Shown here piece after piece: positions 5,975-6,347 of a stretch of DNA of 6,347 nucleotides (positions are counted from its first letter, which is position 1; every line of letters starts with the position of its first letter). Source of the DNA: Candidatus Woykebacteria bacterium RBG_13_40_15 (GTDB lineage: Bacteria; Patescibacteria; Microgenomatia; Woykebacterales; RBG-16-39-9b). The position numbers were made by a program, and so were the translations under genes. The notes under the pieces were generated by a model. That model was given only the letters and a program-made list of their open reading frames with translations, was not told where the DNA came from and did not search any database. The DNA is taken from assembly GCA_001816655.1 (NCBI GenBank), contig MHCP01000003.1, positions 1-6,347 on the forward strand. The letters run 5' to 3'.

Positions 5975-6347
5975 ATGAGCGAAACAATTTTGGGTGGAGA
6001 TTTTACCGTTTACTACACAGGTGATACAGGTACAGGTGGCAGTAAACAAATTAGGTGGACAACGGGTACTACTATTTACACTGTCAAAGAGTTGTATAAG
6101 GCTCTTCAGAATTTGTTTGATGATAGCAGCGGAGGTGAAGGCTCGCATATGGACGAGGGAATCCCCATATCCACCCAGACACCGACGGAATACCTTTTCG
6201 GAAGAATTGAAACAAACGATGCTAACGCTTGGTTTATCGATGAAGAGAGTGTTAAACACCTTAAAACAGGTGCAATTACATCAATGGGCTGGGAACGGGT
6301 TCAGGACTCAAATACCGGTATCGTAGAAGTACCGAGGACCGGAAGCA
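5975..6347 (+). CDS. Phage-virion-like protein, partner of the 530-residue protein (3'-truncated by window edge)
   Basis: The frame is open from ATG 5975 to the window end, giving 124 residues with no stop. It begins MSETILGGDFTVYYTGDTG and contains KELYKALQNLFDD (about 38-50), a Gly/Ser stretch, MDEGIPISTQTPTEYLFG (about 59-76), NAWFIDEESVKHLKTGAI (about 84-101) and DSNTGIVEVP (111-120). I recall this order (GGDFT-YY, LY-ALQ-LFD, MD-G-P-S-QTP-EY, WFID, GA, TGIV-V) from phage structural proteins encoded directly downstream of proteins like the 530-residue one. That supports a two-gene virion or appendage cassette. It starts in the same frame as the upstream gene, separated only by TAA and one AAT codon, with no good Shine-Dalgarno, so coupled translation is likely. 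The ORFs in other frames here are shadows. Confidence 0.82.
   Translation, partial: MSETILGGDFTVYYTGDTGTGGSKQIRWTTGTTIYTVKELYKALQNLFDDSSGGEGSHMDEGIPISTQTPTEYLFGRIETNDANAWFIDEESVKHLKTGAITSMGWERVQDSNTGIVEVPRTGS

Noticed and set aside
5994..6326. 110-residue plus-strand ORF at the right end
   Set aside because: It overlaps, in another frame, the open frame from ATG 5975 whose product has a coherent virion-like pattern. The 110-residue translation has no recognisable pattern.
1..6347. CRISPR array, tRNA, rRNA or insertion sequence
   Set aside because: Reading both strands showed no regularly spaced repeats, no cloverleaf-like segment and no transposase; intergenic gaps are all 107 bp or shorter.

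Overview
The window looks like a chromosomal fragment of a Candidate Phyla Radiation (Patescibacteria) bacterium, most likely of the Microgenomates group. This rests on recalled family resemblance, not a search: small multi-membrane-segment proteins of unknown function, an RRxFLK-type signal in front of a short glycine-rich extracellular module, and phage-virion-like proteins of a kind I associate with these genomes. GC content looks moderate to low. Ordinary stop codons are used, including TGA, so there is no sign of the recoded-UGA lineages.

Left part (1-1492): the C-terminal part of a half-type ABC exporter (Atm1/MsbA-like) enters from the left edge and ends at 1141. Convergent to it is a 72-residue helix-turn-helix protein of the excisionase/MerR-like type on the minus strand. 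Its leader carries a strong promoter and a 6+6 palindrome. The 107-bp gap at 1386-1492 is a divergent promoter region.

Middle part (1493-3326): a tight three-gene plus-strand operon. All three products start with a recognisably related two-segment membrane hairpin, then a third membrane segment, then an extracytoplasmic domain. In the first two this domain is a bacterial SH3-like fold. In the third, the third segment is a twin-arginine-like signal followed by a short module of a phage-virion-like type.

Next (3382-4293): two convergent genes for four-segment membrane proteins of unknown function, with stops 3 bp apart.

Right part (4379-6347): two adjacent plus-strand genes with the look of phage virion or appendage proteins. 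The first is a 530-residue protein with an N-terminal lectin-like jelly-roll type region, a beta-helix-like middle and an Ig/carboxypeptidase-regulatory-like C-terminus. The second runs off the right edge and has no stop in the window. No capsid, terminase, portal, lysis or integrase gene is visible, so this may be a prophage edge, a remnant or a domesticated surface structure.

Two cross-cutting observations stand out. Codon use changes abruptly inside the 530-residue gene at about 5327, from GGT-dominated to GGA/GGC/GGG-dominated glycine, as if two sources were joined. Several plus-strand genes (1493, 3382, perhaps 4379) have a -10-like box so close to the ATG, with no Shine-Dalgarno, that leaderless transcripts are likely, whereas other genes in the window have near-perfect Shine-Dalgarno sequences. 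All gene functions beyond the ABC exporter and the HTH fold are inferred from shape and recalled similarity.
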